In this document: positions 26,059 through 35,853 of the stretch, piece by piece
How positions within the stretch are numbered: the stretch's first letter is position 1
Layout: each line of letters starts with the position of its first letter
Source: Pseudomonas fluorescens
GTDB taxonomy: Bacteria > Pseudomonadota > Gammaproteobacteria > Pseudomonadales > Pseudomonadaceae
NCBI RefSeq assembly: GCF_004683905.1
Contig: NZ_CP038438.1
Coordinates: 6,076,001-6,140,000 of the forward strand
Direction: 5' to 3'
Length of the DNA: 64,000 nucleotides
The notes under the pieces: generated by a model
What the model was told of the DNA's origin: nothing
The model's database searches: none
The model's input: only the letters and a program-made list of their open reading frames with translations
Made by a program: the position numbers and the translations under genes

Positions 26059-27206
26059 GAGGTAGCTCCAGAGGATGGGACGGCGGTTCGCGACGTACCG
26101 AGGCGGCGCACCAGCGCGGCGCCGCGATTGCGCATCGGCATTTCGATGAATCGGTAATTCAATTCGCTGAGCAGCGCAATCAGCCCGCCGGCGATCAGCA
26201 CCGTGAGAATCGGGTGCCCGGCCGGACTGGGCAGGCCCGCGCCCTGCAAGCGGAAGATCAATTCACGGATCAGCAGATAGGCCGGAATATGGATCAGGTA
26301 GATGCCGTAGGAACGGCTGCCGATCCACGCCATCAGCCGTTGCAACCTTCCGCGCGGCAGCAGGTAATCGCGGTTGTACGAGGCAATCCACACCAGCAGC
26401 GCGCTGAGCATGGCGATCGAGCCGATGCGGTAAGAGGCGAACGTGAAGCGGTCGGTGGCCATGTAACTCAGCAGCAACGCCAGCACAATCAGTACCGACA
26501 CGCCGGCCCACGGCCGCCGCAGGAACCTCGGTTCCCAACGGGAATACCCCGGCTGCGCGCTCCACATCGCCAGTAATACGCCGAGGGCCAGGGCATCGGT
26601 GCGCACCACCATCAGCAAGGGGGTGCGCAACGTGAACAGTTGTACTGCGACCAGCGCCAGCAATACCCAGACCAGATGTCGGCGACACACGACAATCAGC
26701 AGCGGGAACAGCAAGTAGAACTGCTCCTCCAGTGCCAGGCTCCAGTAGACGAAACTGCTGCCGTATTCGTACTGAAAGAAACTGTCGGCAAAACGGAAAT
26801 TGGCGTACTGCAACACCCCGGCCAGCGTTGCCTGCAGGTTGGCGTGCAGCGTGCCGAACGCACCTGAGCGATTGAGCAAGACACAGGCCAGCAACATCAG
26901 CGCCAGCCACAGCCAGGCCGAGGGCAATAAACGAAAGGCCCGGCGCAGCCAGAAATTGCGTGTCTGCTCCCAGCACTGCCGACGGCTCGTGCAGCCTTGC
27001 AGAGCGGGGATCAGGCTGCGGGCGATGACAAATCCGGAGATCGCAAAAAACAGGTCAACGCCCCACCAGGACTGCGCCCAATGGTGGACTGTTTGCAGCA
27101 GCGGCACGGTGTCGGTGAACAGGCTGCCCTGCAGGTGATGAAACAGCACACCGAGCACCGCGATCGCGCGCAGTACCTCGATGTCCATGATCCGTTTGCT
27201 GTTCAT
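26052..27206 (-). CDS. Acyltransferase 3 family membrane protein
   Basis: A 384-residue membrane O-acyltransferase with about ten hydrophobic segments. The N-terminus DIEVLRAIAVLGVLFHHL carries the family's catalytic His pair region and GVDLFFAISGFVIARSL the second motif; LALEEQFYLLFPLL is the third. Start at 27206 overlaps the glycosyltransferase stop (ATGA); the frame continuing to 27395 lies inside that gene. It has no SGNH domain. It probably acetylates the surface polysaccharide made by the neighbouring genes. Confidence 0.9.
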   Translation of the reverse strand: MNSKRIMDIEVLRAIAVLGVLFHHLQGSLFTDTVPLLQTVHHWAQSWWGVDLFFAISGFVIARSLIPALQGCTSRRQCWEQTRNFWLRRAFRLLPSAWLWLALMLLACVLLNRSGAFGTLHANLQATLAGVLQYANFRFADSFFQYEYGSSFVYWSLALEEQFYLLFPLLIVVCRRHLVWVLLALVAVQLFTLRTPLLMVVRTDALALGVLLAMWSAQPGYSRWEPRFLRRPWAGVSVLIVLALLLSYMATDRFTFASYRIGSIAMLSALLVWIASYNRDYLLPRGRLQRLMAWIGSRSYGIYLIHIPAYLLIRELIFRLQGAGLPSPAGHPILTVLIAGGLIALLSELNYRFIEMPMRNRGAALVRRLGTSRTAVPSSGATSC

Positions 27207-28507
27207 GCCCCGCGCATCTCGGGGTCTGAGGCGAACCGGCGTTCGAACAACTCCCCCAGAAACACCTGCAGCCGTTGCTCGGCCACTGCCTGACTGCAGA
27301 AATCCTGCAGGCTGCTCACCGCCTGAGCGGCCATCTGTGCATAACGTTGCGGATCGTCTTTGGCGACCACATAGCTGACGCGATAGGCCGTGCACAACGA
27401 CGTCCAGTTAGTCACATAACGCAGGGTGCGGAAGGCCTTGCGCGGGTCATGCGGCCAGGCCGTGAGCTCGTCGGTGGAGTCGATCAGAAAGGCGTTGTCG
27501 GCACTCAGGTAATCGATCATTGCCGTCGTACGCGGCGCCACCGCCGGTTTGCCGCAGGACATGAATTCCATCAACGGCAGGCACTGGCCCTCGCCATAGG
27601 ACGTGTTGACCACATAGCGGGTCGCCTGCACCAGACGCTCATAATCGGCGTCCGCGAGGTAGCCGTAGATCAGCACGATCCGGCAGCGGTAGGACTGATT
27701 CTTGTACAGGTGGTGGAGGATGTCGCTCAGCGCTTCTTCGGCATCGTGGTGCGTCAGTTTCAGCACGAGCGTTGCGTCCTCGACCTCGCGGAACGTCACG
27801 CAGAATGCACTGAGCATGTCCTCCCAGTTCTTGCGCCCATCGCCGGGATTGAACACTGAGGTGTAGACCACGCCGTCGAGCAGCAACTCCTGCTCCCTGA
27901 CCGGCGCATGAAAATCGAGTCCCTTGCCCGTGCGCAAAGGCCGGGGGGCGAATGCGTTCAAGTCGAGTTTGCGACTGTCGGCCACCAATCCCTTGATCTT
28001 CAACCGTACCGGTCCATTCGGTGGCTGGCCCTGCAACGGCGCACCGCGGGCGGCAAAGCGATCCCATACCGGCGCAGGCACCGCGACGATCGGGTAATCG
28101 CTGTCCATTGCCTCGCGCACCGCGTTAACGGTGTAGCTGGAATGGGTGATCGCCGCTCCGCAAGCCTGCAGCACCGTGCGCCAGTCGTTGCGCGGCTCAC
28201 CGGCAAACGGCTCATTGGGGATGGTGCTGAACTCCCACGCAAACACCGGCAAAGTCGGACACATCAGGTGTACCGGCGTGCGATGGGGCGGCGAGAACGA
28301 CAGGAAGACGCACGGCTCGCCACTGGCGCGGCATTCCTCGTAAAGCGCGTCGACTTCGGTCAGCGGATCGGCCACTTCCACCACGCGTCCGAGACGCTCG
28401 AGTACCGGGCGATATTCCTTGAGCACGAAGTAATAGCTGTACTCCGAGCGCCCCAGATTCTGTGCAATGGTGTGCTGGTTGGTTTCCGAATGAATGATGA
28501 TCAGCAT
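27203..28507 (-). CDS. Glycosyltransferase family 4-like protein (paralogue 2)
   Basis: A 434-residue GT-B glycosyltransferase. The donor-site region reads GEGQCLPLMEFMSCGKPAVAP near residues 310-330, and VFNPGDGRKNWEDML is the start of the C-terminal domain. The N-terminus (EYSYYFVLKEYRPVLERLGR) is closely similar to that of the upstream gene, which it overlaps by 7 nt, so the two are a tandem duplication. Probable role: adding or capping sugars on the rhamnan antigen. Confidence 0.85.
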   Translation of the reverse strand: MLIIIHSETNQHTIAQNLGRSEYSYYFVLKEYRPVLERLGRVVEVADPLTEVDALYEECRASGEPCVFLSFSPPHRTPVHLMCPTLPVFAWEFSTIPNEPFAGEPRNDWRTVLQACGAAITHSSYTVNAVREAMDSDYPIVAVPAPVWDRFAARGAPLQGQPPNGPVRLKIKGLVADSRKLDLNAFAPRPLRTGKGLDFHAPVREQELLLDGVVYTSVFNPGDGRKNWEDMLSAFCVTFREVEDATLVLKLTHHDAEEALSDILHHLYKNQSYRCRIVLIYGYLADADYERLVQATRYVVNTSYGEGQCLPLMEFMSCGKPAVAPRTTAMIDYLSADNAFLIDSTDELTAWPHDPRKAFRTLRYVTNWTSLCTAYRVSYVVAKDDPQRYAQMAAQAVSSLQDFCSQAVAEQRLQVFLGELFERRFASDPEMRGA

Positions 28508-30060
28508 GAGGCGTTTTCCGTCACTGACGCAGCATTGGCGGGATGCGGTGCAAGCCCGAAAAATTCCGCCATGCGCGTTTGCACGGGGGCAAAAGCGCAG
28601 TAGTCATGCATGCGCTCGACCGCTGCCGCCGACATCTGCCGGTACCGCTCCGGCTGGTCTTTGGCCATGCGGTAGCTGTCCTCGTAGGCTTGTTTCAGCG
28701 AAGCCCAATCCGGGCGGTGGCGCAGGGTGCGGTAAATCAGCCGCGAGTCCTGCGGCCAGATGGCGGGTTCTTCGCTGGACTTGATCACGAAGGCGACGCT
28801 GTCGTCGATGTAGTCTTCCATGGCCGTGTGGTCCGGGGCGATTACCGGTTTGCCACTGGACATGAACTCCATCAACGGCAGACACAGGCCCTCACAGCGC
28901 GAGGCGTTGACGTAGTAACTGGCAGCGGCGTAAAGCCGGGTGTACTGGGCGTCATCCAGATAACCGTGCAACACCACCACCCTGCAGGCAAAGGGTGAGA
29001 GCTGCGCCAACAGGGTCATTAATTCGCTGTAGTAAGACGCCAGGTCGTTCTGGGTGATTTTCAATACCAGCGTCGCATCGGCCGTTTCCCGAAACGCCCA
29101 GCAAAACGCGGTGATCAGTTGATGCCAGTTCTTGCGGCCATCTTTGGGGTTGAACACGGTGACGTAGACCACACCGTCGACCGTGGTGTCGACCACCGAC
29201 GTGGTGTCCGGCAGATCCAGCGGCGGCGGTTCGACCACTGCCACCGCCTGTGGACCGGCGATACTCGGCAGCTGTCGCTCCAGCCAGGCATGCGCCCTGC
29301 GTGAGAAAAGATCACGCAGTCCCTCCCAATACCAGTGATGCAGAAACTTCACCCGCGGCTGTTGCTGTTCGCGGCCTGCATCCAGGCGCCACTGGCGCAG
29401 GTAGTGCCGGGCGATGACCAGGCGCCGTTTGAAGGTCAGCGGAGGAGGTCGCTGTGCCTCGATCGCGGCCAGTTGCTCGGCGGTCAGTGGTTTGGGCAGC
29501 AGGTCATCGGCTGAGAGCGCCAGCGTACGGCTGTCGAAAATGCAGCCCTTGATCGCCAGCGGCGTGCCTGGATTGACCGGCGCCGGAACTTGCTGCTGAC
29601 GAATCGCCGCAAAGTTCTCCCACAACGGTGTCGGCAACACCAGTACCGGAAAGTCCTCGCCCAGCGCCCGGCGAATCGCCCGGGCAGTATGGCTGGACAG
29701 AGTAATCACCCGCCCTTGTCGGGCCAGCATCTGCGTCCAGTCGTGGCGCGGATCGTTGTCCCAGATCTCGTCCGGGATCGAATCGAACTCCCAGGCCACC
29801 ACACACAGGGTCGGACACTCGAGATCGGTCGGCGTATTTTGCGGCGGGGTGAAAGAGAGAAACAGGCTGTCTTCGCCCGCCTCGCGCAATTGGCGAAAGA
29901 GCGGATCAACCTCGGTGATGGCGGACACCACATGCACCCGCCCAAGGCTTTCCAGCACTGGGCGATAAGCCTTGAGCACGAAGTAGTAACTGTATTCGGG
30001 ACGCCCGAGACTCTGGCTGATGGAACGGTCGTTGACGTCCGAGTAAAGAATGAAGTTCAT
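28501..30060 (-). CDS. Glycosyltransferase family 4-like protein (paralogue 1)
   Basis: A 519-residue GT-B glycosyltransferase. It shares EYSYYFVLKAYRPVLESLGR, VFNPKDGRKNWHQLI and CEGLCLPLMEFMSSGKPVIAP with the next gene but has an insert of about 85 residues in the middle (about 190-280, rich in Arg, Leu and Pro). Start at 30060 (MNFILYSDVNDR) aligns with the paralogue; the frame above is unlikely. It is divergent from rmd across a 417-nt gap and probably shares control with the rhamnan operon. Confidence 0.85.
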   Translation of the reverse strand: MNFILYSDVNDRSISQSLGRPEYSYYFVLKAYRPVLESLGRVHVVSAITEVDPLFRQLREAGEDSLFLSFTPPQNTPTDLECPTLCVVAWEFDSIPDEIWDNDPRHDWTQMLARQGRVITLSSHTARAIRRALGEDFPVLVLPTPLWENFAAIRQQQVPAPVNPGTPLAIKGCIFDSRTLALSADDLLPKPLTAEQLAAIEAQRPPPLTFKRRLVIARHYLRQWRLDAGREQQQPRVKFLHHWYWEGLRDLFSRRAHAWLERQLPSIAGPQAVAVVEPPPLDLPDTTSVVDTTVDGVVYVTVFNPKDGRKNWHQLITAFCWAFRETADATLVLKITQNDLASYYSELMTLLAQLSPFACRVVVLHGYLDDAQYTRLYAAASYYVNASRCEGLCLPLMEFMSSGKPVIAPDHTAMEDYIDDSVAFVIKSSEEPAIWPQDSRLIYRTLRHRPDWASLKQAYEDSYRMAKDQPERYRQMSAAAVERMHDYCAFAPVQTRMAEFFGLAPHPANAASVTENASC

Positions 30061-30477
30061 GGCATCCCACGATGAAGCCGCCATCCCGGCTGCTTCAATC
30101 CATGACGGCGAAGCGCTGAATCGTGGTCGGCATGCCGACACTCGTCCTGCATCTTCCAGCCCGTCTTTGTTCTTGTTTTTAGTGGTCGGTCTGACTGGGG
30201 CTGAACAACCCCTGTTGAACGCGACGAGGGGCATTCTAAACACATCCGTCGCGGATTCGTGAACCGCCCGGCGAGAATAAATCCGTCTACTCTGACGAGA
30301 ACTGACCAGTCACGGTTTGCACTGTTGAAATTGCCAAGCATTTGGCACAGATTGGTAACAAACAACTACAACAACGACTTCGCCTGTCATCCTGTCGGCC
30401 TTTTTCATGCGGCCTGACAGACTTCCCCTCAAAGCCTGTGGGAAGGTGGCGAATGTTAAAGACCAAGGGGTCGCTGT
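30061..30477. promoter_or_regulatory. Divergent gap between glycosyltransferase block and rmd operon
   Basis: This 417-nt gap must hold the promoters of both polysaccharide transcripts. I see no gene in it. A partly paired stem, CTGTCGGCC (30392-30400) with GGCCTGACAG (30411-30420), would fold in the rmd leader RNA with one bulge. AAGGGG at 30465-30470 is the ribosome site for the rmd TTG start. No clear -35/-10 pair is assigned. Confidence 0.5.
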
Positions 30478-31392
30478 TTGAAAAAGCGTCTGTTCGTCAC
30501 GGGCCTCAGTGGGTTCGTGGGACAACATATCCAGTCGCGTCTGGCCCAGCCTGACTCGACGTGGGAACTGCTGCCTGCCACCGCACCCTACGATCTCACG
30601 TCAGCGGCGAGCCTCGTCGACCTGTGGCCACAATTGCCCGACGCGGTGATTCACCTCGCTGGTCAGACCTTCGTTCCCGAAGCCTTCCGTGACCCGGCCC
30701 GTACGCTCGAGATCAATTTGCTGGGTACCCTCAATCTGTTGCAGGCCCTCAAGGCCCGCGGATTTCGGGGGACCTTCCTGTATGTCAGCTCCGGCGACGT
30801 CTATGGGCAAGTCGACGAGAGCGCCCTGCCCATCACCGAACTGCAACCGCCCTGCCCGCGCAACCCCTATGCGGTGAGCAAGCTCTCGGCCGAGTTTCTC
30901 AGCCTGCAATGGGGCCTGAGTGAGGGCTGGCCGGTGCTGGTGGCGCGGCCGTTCAACCATATCGGCGCCGGACAGAAAGACAGCTTCGTCATCGCCAGCG
31001 CCGCACGCCAGATCAACCGCATCAAGCAAGGCTTGCAGGCAGCACGACTGGAAGTCGGCGACATTGACGTCACGCGCGACTTCCTCGATGTCGGCGATGT
31101 GATCGCGGCTTATTTCGCCCTTCTGGAAAAAGGCACACCCGGGCAGGTCTACAACATCTGCTCGGGCCGCGAACAAAGCATCCGCAGTCTGATCGAGCAG
31201 TTGGGCGATCTGGCGCAGGTCGAAGTGCAACTGGTGCAGGATCCGGCACGCATGCGGCGCGCCGATCAGCGTCGCGTTTGCGGCAGTCACGCAAAGCTGG
31301 TCCAGACCACGGGCTGGGCACCGGCAATCACCACACAACAATCCCTGCGGGCGATCCTGTCCGACTGGGAGCAGCGAGTAAAACAACAATGA
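30478..31392 (+). CDS. rmd: GDP-6-deoxy-D-lyxo-4-hexulose reductase
   Basis: A 304-residue short-chain dehydrogenase that reduces GDP-4-keto-6-deoxy-D-mannose to GDP-D-rhamnose. The NADP loop is TGLSGFVG (8-15), the catalytic triad is Ser in YVSSGDVYG and Tyr/Lys in YAVSK, and ARPFNHIGAGQKDSFV is typical of Rmd. The start codon is TTG at 30478 with AAGGGG upstream. It heads the rhamnan operon; its TGA overlaps the gmd ATG. Confidence 0.93.
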   Translation: MKKRLFVTGLSGFVGQHIQSRLAQPDSTWELLPATAPYDLTSAASLVDLWPQLPDAVIHLAGQTFVPEAFRDPARTLEINLLGTLNLLQALKARGFRGTFLYVSSGDVYGQVDESALPITELQPPCPRNPYAVSKLSAEFLSLQWGLSEGWPVLVARPFNHIGAGQKDSFVIASAARQINRIKQGLQAARLEVGDIDVTRDFLDVGDVIAAYFALLEKGTPGQVYNICSGREQSIRSLIEQLGDLAQVEVQLVQDPARMRRADQRRVCGSHAKLVQTTGWAPAITTQQSLRAILSDWEQRVKQQ

Positions 31393-32357
31393 AAAGTGCA
31401 CTGATCACGGGGATCACCGGCCAGGACGGCGCATATCTGGCCAGGTTGCTGCTCGACAAGGGTTACAAGGTTCACGGCCTGGTAGCACGCCGTAGCAGCG
31501 ATTCGCGCTGGCGCTTGCGCGAGATGGGCGTCGAAGGTGACATCGTCTACCTGGACGGTGACATGGCCGATGCCTGCTCGGTACAACGTGCAGTCATTCA
31601 GTCGGCGCCTGACGAGGTCTACAACCTCGCTGCACAAAGCTTCGTTGCCGCTTCCTGGAATCAGCCGGTGACCACCGGCATCGTCGATGGCCTGGGCGTC
31701 ACCCACTTGCTCGAAGCGATCCGCCAGTTCAGCCCGCACACGCGTTTCTATCAGGCCTCCACCAGCGAAATGTTCGGTCTGATCCAGGCCGAGCAACAGG
31801 ACGAGAACACCCCGTTCTACCCGCGCAGCCCCTACGGCGTGGCCAAACTCTACGGTCACTGGATCACCGTCAACTACCGTGAAAGCTTCGACCTGCACGC
31901 CAGCAGCGGCATCCTGTTCAACCATGAATCGCCGCTGCGCGGCATCGAATTCGTTACCCGCAAGGTCACCGACGCCGCCGCCCGCATCAAACAGGGCAAG
32001 CAGCAGGAACTGGCCCTGGGCAACATCGACGCCAAGCGCGACTGGGGCTTTGCCGGCGACTACGTCGAAGCCATGTGGCTGATGCTGCAACAGGACAAGC
32101 CTGACGATTTCGTGGTCGCCACCGGTGTCACCACCACCGTGCGCGAGATGTGCCGCATCGCCTTCGATCACGTTGGCCTCAACTACCGCGACTACGTGAA
32201 GATCGACCCGGCGTTCTTCCGCCCGGCCGAAGTCGAAGTGCTGCTCGGCAACCCGGCCAAGGCGCAGCGTGTGCTGGGCTGGAAACCGAAAACCGACCTC
32301 GACACCCTGATCCGCATGATGATGGATGCGGATATGAAACGCGTCGCCAAGGAGTAG
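31389..32357 (+). CDS. gmd: GDP-mannose 4,6-dehydratase
   Basis: A 322-residue NADP-dependent dehydratase that turns GDP-D-mannose into GDP-4-keto-6-deoxy-D-mannose. The nucleotide loop is TGITGQDGAYLA, the catalytic part is STSEMFG with YGVAK, and LFNHESPLRG is the Gmd-specific segment. The start at 31389 overlaps the rmd stop; the frame's first ATG at 31278 lies inside rmd. It provides the substrate for Rmd. Confidence 0.94.
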   Translation: MKSALITGITGQDGAYLARLLLDKGYKVHGLVARRSSDSRWRLREMGVEGDIVYLDGDMADACSVQRAVIQSAPDEVYNLAAQSFVAASWNQPVTTGIVDGLGVTHLLEAIRQFSPHTRFYQASTSEMFGLIQAEQQDENTPFYPRSPYGVAKLYGHWITVNYRESFDLHASSGILFNHESPLRGIEFVTRKVTDAAARIKQGKQQELALGNIDAKRDWGFAGDYVEAMWLMLQQDKPDDFVVATGVTTTVREMCRIAFDHVGLNYRDYVKIDPAFFRPAEVEVLLGNPAKAQRVLGWKPKTDLDTLIRMMMDADMKRVAKE

Positions 32358-32360
32358 GTC

Positions 32361-33803
32361 ATGCTCATTCCCGTGATTCTGTCCGGCGGTGCCGGTACGC
32401 GTCTGTGGCCGGTGTCCCGCGAGGGCCATCCCAAACCGTTCATGACCCTGCCCGACGGGCAGTCGCTGCTCGGCAAGACATACCAGCGGGCGGCAGCATT
32501 GCTCGACGGCTGGGGCGACATCGTCACGGTGACCAACCGCGAGTACTACTTCCAGAGCAAGGATCACTATTGCGCCGCCCACGTGTCGCGCCATCGCGGG
32601 CACTTCCTGCTGGAGCCGACCGGGCGCAACACCGCCCCGGCAATTGCCGCCGCCGCCCTGTCGCTGCAGGCGCTGCACGGCGACAACGCAATCATGGTGG
32701 TGATGCCCGCCGACCATTTGATCGTCAACCAGGACGCACTCAAGAGTGCCGTCGAACACGCGGTCAACCTGGCGAAGGACGGTTATCTGGTGACCTTCGG
32801 TGTGCTGCCGACCGCCCCGGAAACCGGCTTCGGCTACATCGAAACCGGCGCACCGCTGGACGCCAAAGGCGCAGCGAAAGTGCAGCGTTTCGTGGAAAAG
32901 CCCGACCTGCAAACCGCCACCCATTACCTGGAAAGCGGCAACTTCCTGTGGAACTCGGGCATGTTCTGCTTCACCACCGCGACCCTGATCAACGAACTGC
33001 AATTGCACGCGCCAGAGTTGCTGGAACAGACCCGCGCCTGCATGCAGGCCAGCGCCCCGGTGGAAACCGTCGGCTGTCTGCAACAGGAACTGTCGCCGAC
33101 ACTGTTTGCTGAAATCACCGACATCTCCATCGATTACGCCTTGATGGAGCGTTCGGAGAAAGTCGTGGTGGTGCCCGCCGGTTTCGACTGGAGCGACATC
33201 GGTTCGTGGGGGGCCGTGGCAGCGCTGGTACCGGCCGATGCCGACAACAATCGCGCCAGCGGCGAAGCGGTGTTCATCGACAGTCACAACAACTTCGTGC
33301 AGAGCGAAGGCCGGCTGGTGGCTGCCGTGGGTGTGGATAACCTGATCATCGTCGACACCGCCGACGCCGTGCTGGTGGCCCACGCCGATCGCGCCCAGGA
33401 TGTGCGGCGCGTCGCCAAGCAGCTCAAGGAAAAATCCCACGAAGCCTACCGCCTGCATCGCACGGTCAGCCGTCCGTGGGGCACCTACACCGTGCTCGAA
33501 GAAGGCCCGCGCTTCAAGATCAAGCGCATCGTGGTCAAGCCCGGCGGCAAGCTGTCGCTGCAAATGCATCATCACCGCAACGAACACTGGGTGGTGGTCG
33601 AAGGCATGGCCAAGGTCACCAACAACGGCAGCGGCACGCATCTGGTGGCCAAGAACGAATCGACGTTCATTGCCGCCGGCCATCGCCATCGCCTGGAAAA
33701 CCCCGGCGTGATCGACCTGGTGATCATCGAAGTGCAAAGCGGCGAATACCTGGGTGAAGACGATATCGTGCGCTTCGAAGACCAATACGGCAGGACGGTT
33801 TGA
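32361..33803 (+). CDS. wbpW: Mannose-1-phosphate guanylyltransferase/mannose-6-phosphate isomerase
   Basis: A 480-residue bifunctional type II enzyme. The N-terminal pyrophosphorylase domain has the signature LSGGAGTRLWPVSREGHPKP and FVEKP; the C-terminal cupin isomerase domain has PGGKLSLQMHHHRNEHW with metal-binding histidines. It makes GDP-mannose from fructose-6-phosphate with a mutase supplied elsewhere. A DnaA-box 9-mer lies in the gene at 33332-33340. Three nt separate it from gmd. Confidence 0.92.
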   Translation: MLIPVILSGGAGTRLWPVSREGHPKPFMTLPDGQSLLGKTYQRAAALLDGWGDIVTVTNREYYFQSKDHYCAAHVSRHRGHFLLEPTGRNTAPAIAAAALSLQALHGDNAIMVVMPADHLIVNQDALKSAVEHAVNLAKDGYLVTFGVLPTAPETGFGYIETGAPLDAKGAAKVQRFVEKPDLQTATHYLESGNFLWNSGMFCFTTATLINELQLHAPELLEQTRACMQASAPVETVGCLQQELSPTLFAEITDISIDYALMERSEKVVVVPAGFDWSDIGSWGAVAALVPADADNNRASGEAVFIDSHNNFVQSEGRLVAAVGVDNLIIVDTADAVLVAHADRAQDVRRVAKQLKEKSHEAYRLHRTVSRPWGTYTVLEEGPRFKIKRIVVKPGGKLSLQMHHHRNEHWVVVEGMAKVTNNGSGTHLVAKNESTFIAAGHRHRLENPGVIDLVIIEVQSGEYLGEDDIVRFEDQYGRTV

Positions 33804-34600
33804 TGCTGCTTTCCCTGTACCGTTCGCTTTACAGCTATCGAGGATTCATCCTCGGCAGCGTACAGCGAGAGTTTCAAGCGCGTTATCGCAATTCGCTGCT
33901 CGGCGCCTTGTGGCCCGTGTTCAATCCACTGTCGATGATCATCGTCTACACCGTGATCTTTTCTCACATCATGCGCGCCCGCCTGCCGGGCGTGGATGAC
34001 AGCATGGCCTACAGTGTCTATCTCTGCGCCGGGCTGCTCGCCTGGGGAATGTTTTCGGAAATCACCCTGCGCAGCCAGACCATGTTTCTGGATAACGCCA
34101 ACCTGCTGAAGAAAATCAGCTTCCCCCGCATCTGCCTGCCGGTGATCGTGCTGTGCAATGCGGCGATCAATTTCGCCATCATCATCGGCCTGTTCCTTGG
34201 ATTTCTATTGATCAGCGGGCGTTGGCCCGGTATGGCGCTCCTGGCGCTGATTCCCCTGATTGCGCTGCAGATGCTGTTCTGCGCTGGTCTGGGCATGATC
34301 CTCGGCGTGTTGAATGTATTCTTTCGCGATGTCGGCCAGCTCTTCGCCATCTGCCTGCAGTTCTGGTTCTGGCTGACACCGATCGTGTATCCGATCACCA
34401 TCCTCCCGGAGTGGGTCCAGCGGCTGCTGCAACTCAACCCGATGACCAGCCTGATCGGCAGCTATCAGAACCTGTTCCTGTATGGGCAATGGCCGGTCTG
34501 GAACTCGCTTTTACCGGTGTTCATCGTCGCGGTGGTGATGTGTCTGATCGCCCTGCGGTTGTTCCGCCAGCGCGTCGGTGAAATGGTGGATGAACTCTGA
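33803..34600 (+). CDS. wzm: ABC polysaccharide exporter membrane subunit
   Basis: A 265-residue ABC-2 type permease with six predicted membrane segments. It has REFQARYRNSLLGALWPVFNP at the N-terminus and WFWLTPIVYP near the end, both typical of O-antigen exporters. The ATG at 33803 overlaps the wbpW stop (TGATG); a TTG one codon earlier is possible. It forms the channel that exports the lipid-linked rhamnan from cytoplasm to periplasm. Confidence 0.92.
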   Translation: MLLSLYRSLYSYRGFILGSVQREFQARYRNSLLGALWPVFNPLSMIIVYTVIFSHIMRARLPGVDDSMAYSVYLCAGLLAWGMFSEITLRSQTMFLDNANLLKKISFPRICLPVIVLCNAAINFAIIIGLFLGFLLISGRWPGMALLALIPLIALQMLFCAGLGMILGVLNVFFRDVGQLFAICLQFWFWLTPIVYPITILPEWVQRLLQLNPMTSLIGSYQNLFLYGQWPVWNSLLPVFIVAVVMCLIALRLFRQRVGEMVDEL

Positions 34601-35853
34601 TGGGACTTATACGCGTAACGGGCCTGGGCAAGGCTTATAAACAGTATCCGACACGCTGGAGCCGTCTGGCGGAATGGCTGATCCCGTTTTCCCCGGTGCG
34701 CCACCGCGAGCATTGGGTGCTGCAGGATGTCGCTTTCGAGATTGCCCCCGGCGAGGCCGTGGGTATCGTCGGCGCCAACGGTGCGGGCAAAAGCACTTTG
34801 CTGAAGATGATCACCGGTACCACTCAACCCACCTGCGGCAAAATCGAGATTGAAGGGCGCGTAGCGGCATTGCTGGAGCTGGGCATGGGTTTTCACCCGG
34901 ACTTTACCGGGCGCCAGAACGCGATCATGGCCGGGCAGTTGCTGGGCCTGCAGGTTGGCGAAATCGAAGCGCTGATGCCTGACATCGAACACTTCGCAGA
35001 AATCGGCGAAGCCATCGACCACCCCGTGCGCACCTACTCCAGCGGCATGCAGATGCGCCTGGCCTTCAGCGTCGCCACCGCGCGGCGTCCGGACATTCTG
35101 ATCGTCGACGAGGCCCTGTCGGTGGGCGACGCCTACTTTCAGCACAAGAGCTTCGAACGCATTCGCAGCTTCCGCAAGGCCGGCACGACCCTGCTGATCG
35201 TCTCCCACGACCGCTCGGCCATCCAGTCGATCTGCGATTCGGCGATCCTGCTCAAGGACGGCCACATGGCCATGTACGACAAGCCGGAAGTGGTGCTCGA
35301 CTATTACAACGCCCTGATGGCCGAACGCGAAGGGCAGATCGTGCGTCAGGAAATGCTCGCCGGCGGCGAAGTACAAACCATGTCCGGCACCGGCGAGGCC
35401 GGCATTCTGAGTGTGCGCCTGCTGGACGAACACGATCGCGCAATCGACGCTGCCGAGGTCGGCCAGCCAGTGGTACTGGAAGTTCAGGTGGAGGTTCGGC
35501 GCGACATTGAACGACTGGTGCTCGGCTTCATCCTCAAGGATCGTCTGGGCCAGATGATGTATGGCATCAACACCCATCGCCTGAACAAGGCCCTGACCGA
35601 TCTGCGCGCCGGCGAACGCTTCACTTACCGCTTCGCCTTCGTCATGGGGCTGGGCAAGGGCAACTATTCGGTATCGTTGAGCCTGTCGCGCCTGGACTCG
35701 CATCTGGACCGCAACTTCGAATGGCGCGATTACGGTCTGGTGTTTCACGTGATCAACAACCGCCAGGAAGATTTCGTCGGCTGTTCCTGGCTCAATGCCA
35801 AGACGACGATCACCCCTCACACCGAGGCAGCGCTGACCGAGCGTGCGCCATGA
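34600..35853 (+). CDS. wzt: ABC polysaccharide exporter ATPase
   Basis: A 417-residue ATPase. Walker A is GANGAGKST near residue 60, the signature YSSGMQMRLAFS, and Walker B ILIVDEALSVGD. From about residue 245 an extra beta-rich domain (ILSVRLLDEHDRAI, LGFILKDRLGQMMYG) corresponds to the carbohydrate-binding module that recognises the capped chain end. It overlaps wzm (ATGA) and wbpX. Confidence 0.92.
   Translation: MGLIRVTGLGKAYKQYPTRWSRLAEWLIPFSPVRHREHWVLQDVAFEIAPGEAVGIVGANGAGKSTLLKMITGTTQPTCGKIEIEGRVAALLELGMGFHPDFTGRQNAIMAGQLLGLQVGEIEALMPDIEHFAEIGEAIDHPVRTYSSGMQMRLAFSVATARRPDILIVDEALSVGDAYFQHKSFERIRSFRKAGTTLLIVSHDRSAIQSICDSAILLKDGHMAMYDKPEVVLDYYNALMAEREGQIVRQEMLAGGEVQTMSGTGEAGILSVRLLDEHDRAIDAAEVGQPVVLEVQVEVRRDIERLVLGFILKDRLGQMMYGINTHRLNKALTDLRAGERFTYRFAFVMGLGKGNYSVSLSLSRLDSHLDRNFEWRDYGLVFHVINNRQEDFVGCSWLNAKTTITPHTEAALTERAP

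Noticed and set aside
30340..30356. TTGGCACAGATTGGTA as a sigma-54 promoter for rmd
   Set aside because: The -24 part fits but the -12 TTGC element is missing.
31287..33785. 832-codon open frame on the minus strand opposite gmd and wbpW
   Set aside because: It mirrors two well-recognised plus-strand enzymes; its product is His/Gly/Val-rich without any fold signature, as expected for an antisense frame in GC-rich DNA.
35738..35752. TGTTTCACGTGATCA in wzt as a possible parS
   Set aside because: Only the left arm and core match; the right arm has several mismatches.
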